In this document: piece after piece, positions 7,428 to 16,333 of the stretch
Layout: each line of letters opens with the position of its first letter
How positions within the stretch are numbered: position 1 is the stretch's first letter
Virus record (IMG/VR): IMGVR_UViG_3300010883_000013
Span: 20,944-84,943 of that record
From: a virus
Length of the DNA: 64,000 bases
Strand: one strand, 5' to 3'
The notes under the pieces: model-generated
The model's input: the letters and a program-made list of their open reading frames with translations, nothing else
Told to the model about the DNA's origin: nothing
The model's database searches: none
Translations under genes and position numbers: made by a program

Positions 7428-8153
7428 ATGTTTTTTAAGAATTTTCCAGATACGATATACAAGTTTGGTTCGAATGAGCCGTTTGTCAAGTTTCAAAACT
7501 TTGGTAAAGCCGCAATTCTGTCAGAAGAATCGGTGGGCAATACTACGATATATGAAAAGTATACAATTATGCAAGGCGAAAGACCCGACACTCTATCGTA
7601 CAAACTCTATGGAACAACCCAATACTATTGGACTTTCTTCCTATGTAATAATTCTTTGAAAGAAAGTGGTTGGCCTTTAGGATCTAACGAGCTATATCAC
7701 ACAGCTTTGGAGAACTATCCCCATAGAGTTGTTACGACAACAACTGATATAGGTACGACTAACTTTAAAAAGGGGCAGATCGTTACAGGTTCTCAGTCGG
7801 GTTCTACAGGACCTGTTGTGGAAGTAAACCTTAATCTTGGTACTATTGTTATCAAAACAAATGATAACTTCAACGTAGGCGAGACCCTTACAGTTGGCAC
7901 AGGCGGTGACATTCAAACATGTATCATCACTGGTGAAAGCACACAATATGATTCAGTTCATCACTATGAGAATGCTGAGTTAGAGTATGCCGATATCAAT
8001 CCTCATAATCCAGACTTGGGTGGCCTCACAGCCAAGACCCATATACAAAGAATGATTGACTTCAACGACAATCTGTCTAACATTATTGTTCTTAATCCTA
8101 AAATAGTTCAAAGAGTTGCCTCACAGTTTAGTTCTAAGTTAAAGGAAACTTAA
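7428..8153 (+). CDS. gp53: gp53-like baseplate wedge protein
   Basis: Encodes 241 residues. Gp53 clamps adjacent baseplate wedges together in T4. A LysM-like segment is clear at about 45-75 (YTIMQGERPDTLSYKLYGTT then YYWTFFLCNN), as described for gp53, preceded by an N-terminal strand region. Residues about 100-165 form a Gly/Thr-rich beta insertion (FKKGQIVTGSQSGSTGPVVEV), absent from T4 gp53 as far as I recall. The C-terminus is helical. Starts five bases after gp48 with a GGGGAGA ribosome site; gp48-gp53-gp27-gp5 order makes a complete hub/wedge module. Confidence 0.8.
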   Translation: MFFKNFPDTIYKFGSNEPFVKFQNFGKAAILSEESVGNTTIYEKYTIMQGERPDTLSYKLYGTTQYYWTFFLCNNSLKESGWPLGSNELYHTALENYPHRVVTTTTDIGTTNFKKGQIVTGSQSGSTGPVVEVNLNLGTIVIKTNDNFNVGETLTVGTGGDIQTCIITGESTQYDSVHHYENAELEYADINPHNPDLGGLTAKTHIQRMIDFNDNLSNIIVLNPKIVQRVASQFSSKLKET

Positions 8154-9392
8154 ATGTCTGACACAACGGCAAGTCAATATCAATATCAAAAAGCAATTAT
8201 TATAAAGGGTGATCAAGAGATTGATGTCTCTACTGTTATTGGTGAACTGATACTTGTTGAGAATATAAAAAGCATTGGGATTTCTGGTAAGATACTTATT
8301 GTTGACAACGCCAACTTGTTTGCTAGTTCGCAGTTCACTGGTACAGAGATACTTGAAATAGAAGTATTAAACCACGTCCAAGAGAAGAGCATTAAGAAGC
8401 GTTTTATCATGTATGAAACAGCTTCCGTTACAGTAGTGAACGACACCACTATGACATATGTATTTTCTTTAATGACTGAGCATGTATTCAGAAGCCATCT
8501 TCAAGTGATTAGTAAAGCGTATGAGGGTACACCAGAACAGATCGTTACGAGAGTTCTTGATGGTGAGTTGGGTGTGAGTTTAGACACCACTATGATGAAC
8601 ATAGATCCTGTTCAGAGATCTCTGTCCATTGTTACACCATATATAACACCAGTCGTAACTCTAAATTGGGTGCTAAACGGTTTGACAACCAATAAAGGAT
8701 TTCCATACTTCTTGTTTGGATCTATCAAGAGTGATGATGTCTTTATGACAAGTCTAGAAGATATTCTAGATGCAGAACCACTGTTCAATAGACCATTTGT
8801 TAAATCGAGTGCTATTGCGGCAAGTGCCGATCCTGATAAAAACCTATTCACAATAGAAAACATTGAATATAGCAGTAGGAACGATACTTTAGTCAATATC
8901 TCAAGTGGTTCGGTTGGTGCCAGATATGATGTGCTAGATACTGTATTCGGAAACAGAATTAGTAATCCAGAATTTAAGATAACTGAAATGTTACCTGACA
9001 CTCAACTAATCGATACGGAATTTGAGGTTGGGGGTAAGAAAATTACTGAATATGAGTCAAACTTCGTCTTTGGCATTACAGCACCTTCATCGGTTAGAAT
9101 GGATGGGTATGGATATGACGAAGAAGTTGATAATCTAAAGTCTAAGATCAGACGAAAAGCTGTTATCAAAGCAATGGGCAATAACACGGCTGTTATGACA
9201 GTCACTGGTACTCTGTTCATGCAACTTGATACTCCAACAATCGGCGGTAAAATCGAATTGGAAGTTACTGCTATGGAAGGTGAAGAGACAGTTCTTGATG
9301 ATCAAAAGTCTGGTGAGTTTATCATATCATCCATACGGCATAGCTTCTTTGACGAGAAGCACAAAGTAACACTAGGAGTTTCTAAATTATGA
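8154..9392 (+). CDS. gp27: gp27-like baseplate hub protein
   Basis: Encodes 412 residues (T4 gp27 is 391). Gp27 forms the trimeric hub that joins the tube to the gp5 puncturing device. The N-terminus (KAIIIKGDQEIDVSTVIGEL then IKSIGISGKILIVDNANLF) has the beta-barrel pattern of hub proteins, and the region about 125-160 (SKAYEGTPEQIVTRVLDGEL) matches the hub helical insertion. The C-terminus returns to a beta-barrel (GGKIELEVTAMEGEE, then SGEFIISSIRHSFFDEKHKV), as in domain 3 of the family. Its stop overlaps the gp5-like gene by four bases (ATGA), which fits tight co-assembly of the two products. Confidence 0.8.
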   Translation: MSDTTASQYQYQKAIIIKGDQEIDVSTVIGELILVENIKSIGISGKILIVDNANLFASSQFTGTEILEIEVLNHVQEKSIKKRFIMYETASVTVVNDTTMTYVFSLMTEHVFRSHLQVISKAYEGTPEQIVTRVLDGELGVSLDTTMMNIDPVQRSLSIVTPYITPVVTLNWVLNGLTTNKGFPYFLFGSIKSDDVFMTSLEDILDAEPLFNRPFVKSSAIAASADPDKNLFTIENIEYSSRNDTLVNISSGSVGARYDVLDTVFGNRISNPEFKITEMLPDTQLIDTEFEVGGKKITEYESNFVFGITAPSSVRMDGYGYDEEVDNLKSKIRRKAVIKAMGNNTAVMTVTGTLFMQLDTPTIGGKIELEVTAMEGEETVLDDQKSGEFIISSIRHSFFDEKHKVTLGVSKL

Positions 9393-10255
9393 GTTTCACA
9401 CCCATTCAATCCAATTTCTACGGAGATATTCATAGGTGGTTCATTGGTGTTGTAATCGATGTGCAAGATCCATTAAGAGTTGCTAGAGTTAGAGTTAGGA
9501 TATTTGGAATTCATAACGAAGATGTTAATGAAGTTCCAGAAAGCTCACTGCCATGGGCGCAAGTCCTTATTCCAACCACTGAGGGTGGTATGTCTGGAAT
9601 TGGTAGATCTGTGGGTTTACTTCCGGGTGCTCAGGTATTTGGTATGTTTATGGATGGAGAACAAAGTCAAGTACCAGTCATCATGGGATCGATGCCACGA
9701 TTTGAACAAGGGGATCCGATTGATCAGCATGTTGGTAGAAACTCTTCTACTGGTGCCACACCAGTGGGTAGCCCTGTCGTATCAAATAATACAATTGATA
9801 CTAGGAGTGCGGTTGGTGGATCTAATTCGGAAAAATCGTTTAACTTCTTTGTAACTAATGGCTTTACACCAATACAGGCATCTGCTATAATAGGAAATCT
9901 TATTCAAGAATCTAACCTAGATCCGGGTGTCACATCTGGATTTACAGGAGAGGACTCTTTTGGTATTGCTCAGTGGAACCCAGCGGCTGGAAGACTACAG
10001 TTGTTAGAGGACTTCTCTGAAGAACGTGGATTGCAGATTGGTGAATTGGAAACTCAACTAGCATTTTTATTGTATGAGTTTTCTACAATAAATCCGGGAT
10101 ACTATGGGTATTCCCAATTTAGAGAAATGACAAATATCACAACTGCAACAGAGTTCTTCTGCGACAAGTACGAAGCACCTAATGCAAGGTATGCACATAA
10201 GGCACAGCGTGTAGCACATGCTAAAGCAGTATTGGAGGCTTATAATGGCAATTAA
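9389..10255 (+). CDS. gp5: gp5-like hub protein: OB fold plus tail lysozyme domain
   Basis: Encodes 288 residues in two domains. Residues 1-110 match the gp5/VgrG OB fold (IGVVIDVQDPLRVARVRVRI, PWAQVLIPTTEGG, PGAQVFGMFMDGEQSQVPVI). Residues about 145-285 resemble the phage tail lysozyme family: FNFFVTNGFTPIQASAIIGN followed by LIQESNLDP (putative catalytic E174) and DSFGIAQWN (190-197). Together they match the front of T4 gp5, which cuts peptidoglycan during tube penetration, although the lysozyme family differs from the T4 lysozyme-fold domain and the gp5 needle is missing here; it appears to be encoded two genes downstream. The last bases overlap the amidase gene. Confidence 0.85.
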   Translation: MSFTPIQSNFYGDIHRWFIGVVIDVQDPLRVARVRVRIFGIHNEDVNEVPESSLPWAQVLIPTTEGGMSGIGRSVGLLPGAQVFGMFMDGEQSQVPVIMGSMPRFEQGDPIDQHVGRNSSTGATPVGSPVVSNNTIDTRSAVGGSNSEKSFNFFVTNGFTPIQASAIIGNLIQESNLDPGVTSGFTGEDSFGIAQWNPAAGRLQLLEDFSEERGLQIGELETQLAFLLYEFSTINPGYYGYSQFREMTNITTATEFFCDKYEAPNARYAHKAQRVAHAKAVLEAYNGN

Positions 10256-11720
10256 TATCAACAATCTTAATAGTCAACTATCTGGCATTTTAAAGAACAG
10301 TAATCTTGATGCGATACTTGAGAAAAAGTCTCAGATTGTAGGCGCAACATCTTGTAAACTAGAGACATCACTAACTAAGGTTGGTGAAGCGGTGTCGGGT
10401 ATCCTTCCCCTTAGTGGTGGAGACAATATCCTTGACAACGTGAGTGCTTTGGATTCAATTGTAGAGATCACAGGCCAAGTTCCTGGATTATCAAACGAAC
10501 TCATTGGTGACATATCATCTACAACTAGCAATATCAGTAGTGCGATTGGAGAAACAATTGCCAACGGTGAATTGGATCTTATAATTAGTTCTGGCGCACC
10601 CGAAGCTATCTCAAGAGCACTCACGAATGTGACAGGCAAGACCGCAGAAGATATTAGTTCAGTGTTAAAATCCGTTGCTACACTAGATGGGCAAGAGGGT
10701 ATTAGTAAAATAACAGCATCCATTTCGGGAGGGCTTGGCATTTCAACTGGTATTGCGGATGTTACTAAGGCATTTGAAGGTAGCTTCAAGGATCTTATGG
10801 GTAGTGTTGGCGGTGGTCTCCTAAGCAATTTGATTAGGAAAGCGGACAAGAGTTTTGATTTGATAACTCAAGGTCTACTAATCGGTACTGACATCGATAT
10901 CGATATCATTGCAAGTCTGATTGAGAGGGGTGATAAAGCTACAGCAATTGCTCTTATCTCTGCACAATCGACTTTACCATTCGGAGAGATAGAACAAACG
11001 GTCAACAACCTTGACCTATCACCAAGTGCTAACATAAGTAATGGTGCCAGTCCTGTTGTGGGGCAGAAGACAACCGACTGCTTTGAGATTGGATCGAACA
11101 ATGCTACATGGGAAGGTTCTAATACACCAATAACCACTGGTCAGTTTTCTTACGTTGACTCTCCCGAAGAGTTAATCGCAGAGTTCAGAAACACTAATAG
11201 GGAAATTACACAGTTTGTTGCCCACTGGACAGGCACATACACTAACCAAGATATCGGTTCGGACGAAGTGCATTCTTGGCATTTAGATCGTGGCTGGTCT
11301 GGGTGCGGATACCACTACATTATACGCAGGGATGGAAGACTCCAAAGGGGAAGACCATTGGATAGACAGGGTGCACACTCAGGCGCATATGGTCACAACA
11401 GACGTTCAATCGGCGTCTCTATGGCAGGGGGGTACAACTGCCCAAGTGGAACGCCAAATCCCAATAGATACATTAGTGCACAAAGCTTGTCACCTGCATC
11501 TATGAATACATTTAGAATGTTTGTAAGGTCGTTCTATGAGGCATGGCCTGATGGTCAGGCGTTAGGACACAATGACACATCAGATGCAGGTAAAGTAGAT
11601 CCTGGGTTTGACGTACCAGAATATGTTAGAGCAACCTTTGGTAAAACAAACTTGATAACAAACCCCAAATCATCGGGTCCACTTACAACAGCACAGATTA
11701 ATGCAGGAATACCAGTATGA
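10245..11720 (+). CDS. Tail-associated N-acetylmuramoyl-L-alanine amidase
   Basis: Encodes 491 residues from the ATG at 10245, chosen for its GGAGG site six bases upstream. Residues 1-270 are low-similarity, Ser/Ile/Gly-rich and probably structural. Residues about 310-470 form an Amidase_2/PGRP domain: zinc ligand H327 in FVAHWTG, HSWHLDRGWSGCGYHYIIRR (about 346-365), GHNRRSIGVSMAGG, and GHNDTSDAGKVDPGFD supplying the second His and the K-x-D-P-G signature. Such enzymes cut the bond between MurNAc and the stem peptide. Lying between the tail lysozyme and the needle gene, it is probably carried in the baseplate rather than serving as the lysis endolysin, though the latter is not excluded. Confidence 0.85.
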   Translation: MAININNLNSQLSGILKNSNLDAILEKKSQIVGATSCKLETSLTKVGEAVSGILPLSGGDNILDNVSALDSIVEITGQVPGLSNELIGDISSTTSNISSAIGETIANGELDLIISSGAPEAISRALTNVTGKTAEDISSVLKSVATLDGQEGISKITASISGGLGISTGIADVTKAFEGSFKDLMGSVGGGLLSNLIRKADKSFDLITQGLLIGTDIDIDIIASLIERGDKATAIALISAQSTLPFGEIEQTVNNLDLSPSANISNGASPVVGQKTTDCFEIGSNNATWEGSNTPITTGQFSYVDSPEELIAEFRNTNREITQFVAHWTGTYTNQDIGSDEVHSWHLDRGWSGCGYHYIIRRDGRLQRGRPLDRQGAHSGAYGHNRRSIGVSMAGGYNCPSGTPNPNRYISAQSLSPASMNTFRMFVRSFYEAWPDGQALGHNDTSDAGKVDPGFDVPEYVRATFGKTNLITNPKSSGPLTTAQINAGIPV

Positions 11721-14020
11721 CAACGGAAAGAGACGATCTAAAGGATAGAGAAGAACGCTTTGGCACAGGCTTTACGCAAACCCAAGGTATGTCATATGAC
11801 GCATTTGGAGATCCTAGTAAGCAATTCCCAAGGAAAACATACGAAAATCAATCAGGTGTAAACGAGGCCATACGTTCTGGCAAGACCCATAGATTACGGT
11901 TGGGTGCTGATATCGAACTCCCACCAGTAATTTCAACGGTATATCCACATTCTGATGTTAAAGAAACAGTCAGCGGTCACGTATTCGAATTCAATGATAC
12001 TCCGGGCGGTGAGCGTATTCTTATTAAGCACAACAGTGGTGCTGGTGTTGAATTACTTCCAGACGGAACAGTAGTTGTTTTAGCAACAAGTAACAAGGTT
12101 GAAGTTACTCACGGTGACCAAAAGGTGATAGTAGAGGGTAACGGCACACTCACATATGAGGGCGACTTGAACTTGAATGTCAAGGGCGACTTTAATGTTA
12201 ACTGCAACAGTTTTGACCTCACTGCTAAGAATGACAAAACAGAGACTATCCAAGGGCATTCCAGAACTAAGGTATTTGGTAACGAGGGTAAGACTGTGTC
12301 AGGCAACTCATCTAATACGGTTGTTGGCAGTACAGTAAATACCCACCTTGGAAATGTCACTACAGCTATTAAAGGCAACAACAAGCAAGCGACTGAAGGA
12401 AGCCATATCATTGCGGCTTCTGACAAGCTAGAGTTGACTGCCGCTACACGTATAATCCAATCATCACCTAAGATGAATTTGCAAGCAACAGAAATGTATG
12501 TTTGGGGTGACGGTGGTACTATCGGTGGTCTTGAAATGAGAATTCACGGTCAAGGTGCGCACTTCAGTGAAGGTGTAACAGCACCTGCATTTTGGGGAGA
12601 TCTACAGGGTACGGCAGTTCGATCTATTACGGCAGACGTAACAAACTCTCAGAACTATTCGGATCCAGATACTGATCCGGGTTCGGCTGGTAACACAGGT
12701 TCGGCGGCAGGATATACGGCAGATGACACAGAACAGCCACCTGTATATACAGCACCATCTGGTATCCTAAAATCTGTCCTTGAAAAATCAGAACTAGGTG
12801 TTAAGAAAGTTAAGGTTGATATTGATGACTTCCTAAAGACCTCACTTCGTACACGTGTGCTTGAAGAAGGTGATGTTAGATCCAAGTTAAGAGATCCTAT
12901 CAATCTCGCTAATCCAGATTTCACGGCGAAACAAGTTGGTGCTGGTACGTTGAACCCAAGCTTTGCTTCTACATCACCACCTAATGGATTTGGTAGAATT
13001 AGAAACGCTGGTGGCAATTGTCAAAGAGGAACAGTAACTGTGGGTAACGCTTCCACATCACCTCAACAGGATCAAAGTAGTCCTAATTTAGGCAACACGG
13101 TTACTGTTGCAGAGGCTGAAGACACAGATGTTACTACTACTACCACTTCTGGCAACACTACCACTACCACTAATACCACTACTACTGGTGGAGGATCTAC
13201 TACTATTTCGGCACCAGAAGGGGAGTCAACACCACCACCATTTACTGCATATGATCCAGCGTCAGCACCACCACCGCCATTTGCGGGCTTTGGAGATGCT
13301 GATCTAGACGATGACCTAAATGGTTGGGTTCCTAGAAGAAATTCTTCATCCGCCGCTAAGACTTTCCGTGTAAAACGAAAGAAGAAGGTGTTTAAAAACG
13401 CTATCGGTGGGCACGGTCCAATGGACAATAAGACTCACATTGGTACAGGTACTAAACTGATTAAAAAGATACGCTTTGCTAGGTTCATTAATGCCAACGA
13501 TGCTGGTGCATTTAAACACCTGAGCTTGGCTGATAAAAAGGCAATTGGTCATAATTATATTGAACACGCTACACTAACAGACTTTGTTAATGGGGTGGAT
13601 GGTCAATTTGCAAACCACAGGCTTAAGGTTATTGAAGGGTTCTATGCTAAGGAAATATATGGTAGAGAAGGTCCGAATGGATTGGAAACTGAAGAACTTA
13701 CTCCTGATGGCATACTGGATCTGAGAAGCAAGGGTAGGGCAGTTGTATACGAACTGCACGACTCCAAAGGTTCTGATCTTGACGCCACATATGAACTTGC
13801 ATGCGCTCTAGCAGAAATTGGCAAATTCGATAAACTTACCCTAGACTATGACACCTTTGCTCCTGATGGATCTCTGAATGTTCAAATCATTATCGAACTT
13901 CCAAATTACGTGGGCGAAACGGCGACATATGATGGAGTTGTTGAAACCAAATACAATAACGCATTACAGGCATCAGATAGTTTAGTGGAAATCGCACCAC
14001 CATCCACAGGTCCTCAGTAA
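11717..14020 (+). CDS. Cell-puncturing needle (gp5 C-terminal type) with extra C-terminal domain
   Basis: Encodes 767 residues. About 75-300 is a gp5C/VgrG-like triple-stranded beta-helix needle: short repeats such as VTHGDQKVIVEGNGTLTYEG, LNLNVKGDFNVNCNSFDL and TVSGNSSNTVVGSTVNTHLG. Residues about 470-540 are Thr- and Pro-rich linkers. A globular C-terminal domain (about 565-745) carries TEELTPDGILDLRSKGRAVV and LTLDYDTFAPDG; I do not recognise its fold. Overlaps the amidase by four bases. Together with the two preceding genes it supplies what T4 packs into single-chain gp5. Ends before a late promoter. Confidence 0.75.
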   Translation: MTTERDDLKDREERFGTGFTQTQGMSYDAFGDPSKQFPRKTYENQSGVNEAIRSGKTHRLRLGADIELPPVISTVYPHSDVKETVSGHVFEFNDTPGGERILIKHNSGAGVELLPDGTVVVLATSNKVEVTHGDQKVIVEGNGTLTYEGDLNLNVKGDFNVNCNSFDLTAKNDKTETIQGHSRTKVFGNEGKTVSGNSSNTVVGSTVNTHLGNVTTAIKGNNKQATEGSHIIAASDKLELTAATRIIQSSPKMNLQATEMYVWGDGGTIGGLEMRIHGQGAHFSEGVTAPAFWGDLQGTAVRSITADVTNSQNYSDPDTDPGSAGNTGSAAGYTADDTEQPPVYTAPSGILKSVLEKSELGVKKVKVDIDDFLKTSLRTRVLEEGDVRSKLRDPINLANPDFTAKQVGAGTLNPSFASTSPPNGFGRIRNAGGNCQRGTVTVGNASTSPQQDQSSPNLGNTVTVAEAEDTDVTTTTTSGNTTTTTNTTTTGGGSTTISAPEGESTPPPFTAYDPASAPPPPFAGFGDADLDDDLNGWVPRRNSSSAAKTFRVKRKKKVFKNAIGGHGPMDNKTHIGTGTKLIKKIRFARFINANDAGAFKHLSLADKKAIGHNYIEHATLTDFVNGVDGQFANHRLKVIEGFYAKEIYGREGPNGLETEELTPDGILDLRSKGRAVVYELHDSKGSDLDATYELACALAEIGKFDKLTLDYDTFAPDGSLNVQIIIELPNYVGETATYDGVVETKYNNALQASDSLVEIAPPSTGPQ

Positions 14021-14026
14021 AACTGT

Positions 14027-14034
14027 TATAAATA
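14027..14034 (+). promoter_or_regulatory. T4-type late promoter for gp25-gp6
   Basis: Exact TATAAATA, 24 bases before the gp25 ATG, within the 38-base gap after the needle gene. A start near 14040 gives a leader of about 18 bases. Confidence 0.8.
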
Positions 14035-14058
14035 AAAGCATAAGTTCAAGGATAATCA

Positions 14059-14499
14059 ATGGCACGTGTACTATCAATAGAAGATAAAGATCCGAATGTG
14101 GAAAGTATTCTTACTTCTCGCACAAGATCGTATTCAGATATAGACTTGACTTTTGCTAAAAGACCATCAGGCGATATCTATAAAAAGAATGATTCGGCGG
14201 CGGTTAAACAAAGTGTTAAGAACATTGTTGCTACAGGAAGACTAGAAAAGCCTTTTGATCAGGACTTCGGTGCAGACCTTACGTCCTTGTTCTTCGAATT
14301 GGCTGATGAGTCTATTGCTGATGAAGCAAGAGAACAGATAGAAAGTTCACTTTATATCTACGAACCACGTGCTGAAGTTCTTGACATTAATGTAAATCTG
14401 CAACCAGATAGAAATTCGCTTTCTGTTTCAATTACTTTTAAGGTAGTTAATACAGAAGAAACTGTTACACTCAATACATTCGTTACGAGGTTAAGATAA
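14059..14499 (+). CDS. gp25: gp25-like baseplate wedge protein (GPW/gp25 family)
   Basis: Encodes 146 residues with the lysozyme-like gp25 fold that links wedges to the sheath in contractile tails. The core is SDIDLTFAKRPSGDIYKKND (about 26-45), AVKQSVKNIVATGRLEKPF and DFGADLTSLFFELAD, with the conserved E-x-P-R segment EPRAEVLDINVNL near 112 and a terminal strand pair. Length is near T4 gp25 (132). Followed one base later by gp6, its binding partner in the wedge core, and preceded by a late promoter. Confidence 0.92.
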   Translation: MARVLSIEDKDPNVESILTSRTRSYSDIDLTFAKRPSGDIYKKNDSAAVKQSVKNIVATGRLEKPFDQDFGADLTSLFFELADESIADEAREQIESSLYIYEPRAEVLDINVNLQPDRNSLSVSITFKVVNTEETVTLNTFVTRLR

Positions 14500-14500
14500 T

Positions 14501-16324
14501 ATGGCTACCACAATTAAATCAACAGAGCTTGACTTCGATACGATCAAGAACAACCTAAAGACAAACTTTGAAAGACATGCAGAGTTTTCTGACTATAACT
14601 TTGAAGGATCTGGCTTGTCCAATATTCTGGACGTATTAGCCACTAATACCCATTACAATGCACTTATTGCCAACTTCGCATTAAACGAATCATATTTGTC
14701 TACTGCACAACTTCGCAGTTCTTTGGTGTCTCTTGCAGAAGGTATTGGATATATCCCTAAGTCGAAGACTGCATCTAGAGGTACTGTAACACTAACGACA
14801 AACACTGGCGACTTATCAGGAAGACCTTCAACACTATCTCTACCAACTGGTACTAAGTTTACGGCTACTGTTGATGATGTGACATACACATTCCAAACTA
14901 GAGAAACTGTTACTGCTACTGACAATGGATTTGGGTACTATGCATATAAGACCCCATCATCATCTTTAAATATTGATCTCCTTGAGGGTCATAGTCACAC
15001 CAAAACTTTCTTTGTAGGACCAGACAGTGTGGATGATGTTTATGTCATTCCAGACAAGAACATTGATATGGAAACTGCCATAGTAAAGGTATATGAATCA
15101 TCAACTGATACTACATTTGCAAACTATATCAACATCTCTAAAGCTTCTACGATCAATGAGAATACCAAACTCTATATTATGAAGGAAGCCCCTAATGGTT
15201 TCTACGAGATTACCTTTGGTGATGGCGTAACTCTTGGTAAAGCACCTGTTGCAGGTAATAAGATTGTAATCGAATACTTGCAAGTTAACGGATCTAAAGC
15301 TAACGGAGCTACGGCTTGGACTGCTAACAATAGAATATCTGTTCTTGGTACAAACTATGATGTAACACCAGTCACTGTAGTCAACTCTCTTGGTGGTGCA
15401 GAAGCAGAAACAATGGCTTCTATTCGTAAGAATGCCCCATTCCAATATGCCACACAGAACCGTATGGTTACGGCAGTCGATTACTCTACCCTTGTGTTGA
15501 GCAATTTTGGTACAATCATTAAAGACATTCAAGCCTTTGGTGGTGAAGATGCTCTTAAACCAGAATTTGGTACAGTGTTCTTATCAATCGTGTTTAACGC
15601 AGACGTAACAGCAGAAACTATTGCAACAACAAAAAACTCTATTGTAGATCTAACTAAGCAACTTGCGGTTGTGGGATTTGATACGAAGTTTGAAGATCCA
15701 GTTACCACATTCGTTGAGACAGAGATCTTCTTCCAATTCAACCCTAAGCTTGGCGCATTGTCGTTGACAACCGTACAGGATAACGTACAGGTAGAAATTG
15801 ATAGGTATTTTACTGAAAATATCGGAAAGTTCAACCAATCATTCCGTAGATCAAATCTATTGAACGATGTTGATGAGGTTGACACGGCTGTTCTATCATC
15901 ACGTGCTAACATCAAGTTGCAACGTAGATTTACTCCGACAACAAATACGCTACAGGATCACACACTGAGATACCCTGTTGGAATTGCAGAGGCTGATGAT
16001 AAAGACATCATTGTCAAATCAACGCCATTTAACTTTAATGGTACGACATGTAATATACAAAACAAACTAGGATCCAATAAACTTCAAATCGTTGCATTAG
16101 GCAGTAAGATTGTGCAATCGGATAACATTGGTTCATACAATTCCGCAACAGGGATTGTTAGCATCGTTGGTCTTAACGTCAATTCTGTTATTGGCGGAAA
16201 TCAATTCATCAAGGTAAGTGTTGTTCCTGCCAATCAATCTGCCATTAGTCCACTAAGAAATGACATTCTTGAATATGACTCAGGTCCATCATTTGCTACA
16301 GGAGTTGTGGTATCTACCACATAA
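14501..16324 (+). CDS. gp6: gp6-like baseplate wedge protein
   Basis: Encodes 607 residues (T4 gp6 is 660). Gp6 forms the continuous ring of the baseplate wedge and is the counterpart of phage P2 gpJ. The N-terminus (LDFDTIKNNLKTNFERHAEF, then NILDVLATNTHYNALIANFALNESYLSTAQLRSSL split over residues about 40-80) is highly typical, as are GYIPKSKTASRG and the YEITFGDGVTLGKAP block near 230. The C-terminal half contains the dimerisation-type segments (AVVGFDTKFEDPVTT). Immediately downstream of gp25 in the usual contractile-tail order. Confidence 0.92.
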   Translation: MATTIKSTELDFDTIKNNLKTNFERHAEFSDYNFEGSGLSNILDVLATNTHYNALIANFALNESYLSTAQLRSSLVSLAEGIGYIPKSKTASRGTVTLTTNTGDLSGRPSTLSLPTGTKFTATVDDVTYTFQTRETVTATDNGFGYYAYKTPSSSLNIDLLEGHSHTKTFFVGPDSVDDVYVIPDKNIDMETAIVKVYESSTDTTFANYINISKASTINENTKLYIMKEAPNGFYEITFGDGVTLGKAPVAGNKIVIEYLQVNGSKANGATAWTANNRISVLGTNYDVTPVTVVNSLGGAEAETMASIRKNAPFQYATQNRMVTAVDYSTLVLSNFGTIIKDIQAFGGEDALKPEFGTVFLSIVFNADVTAETIATTKNSIVDLTKQLAVVGFDTKFEDPVTTFVETEIFFQFNPKLGALSLTTVQDNVQVEIDRYFTENIGKFNQSFRRSNLLNDVDEVDTAVLSSRANIKLQRRFTPTTNTLQDHTLRYPVGIAEADDKDIIVKSTPFNFNGTTCNIQNKLGSNKLQIVALGSKIVQSDNIGSYNSATGIVSIVGLNVNSVIGGNQFIKVSVVPANQSAISPLRNDILEYDSGPSFATGVVVSTT

Positions 16325-16333
16325 TAAACACGC

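Noticed and set aside
10218-10244. Upstream ATG for the amidase
   Set aside because: The ATG at 10245 has a GGAGG ribosome site at good distance; the one at 10218 lies inside the preceding gene without such a site.
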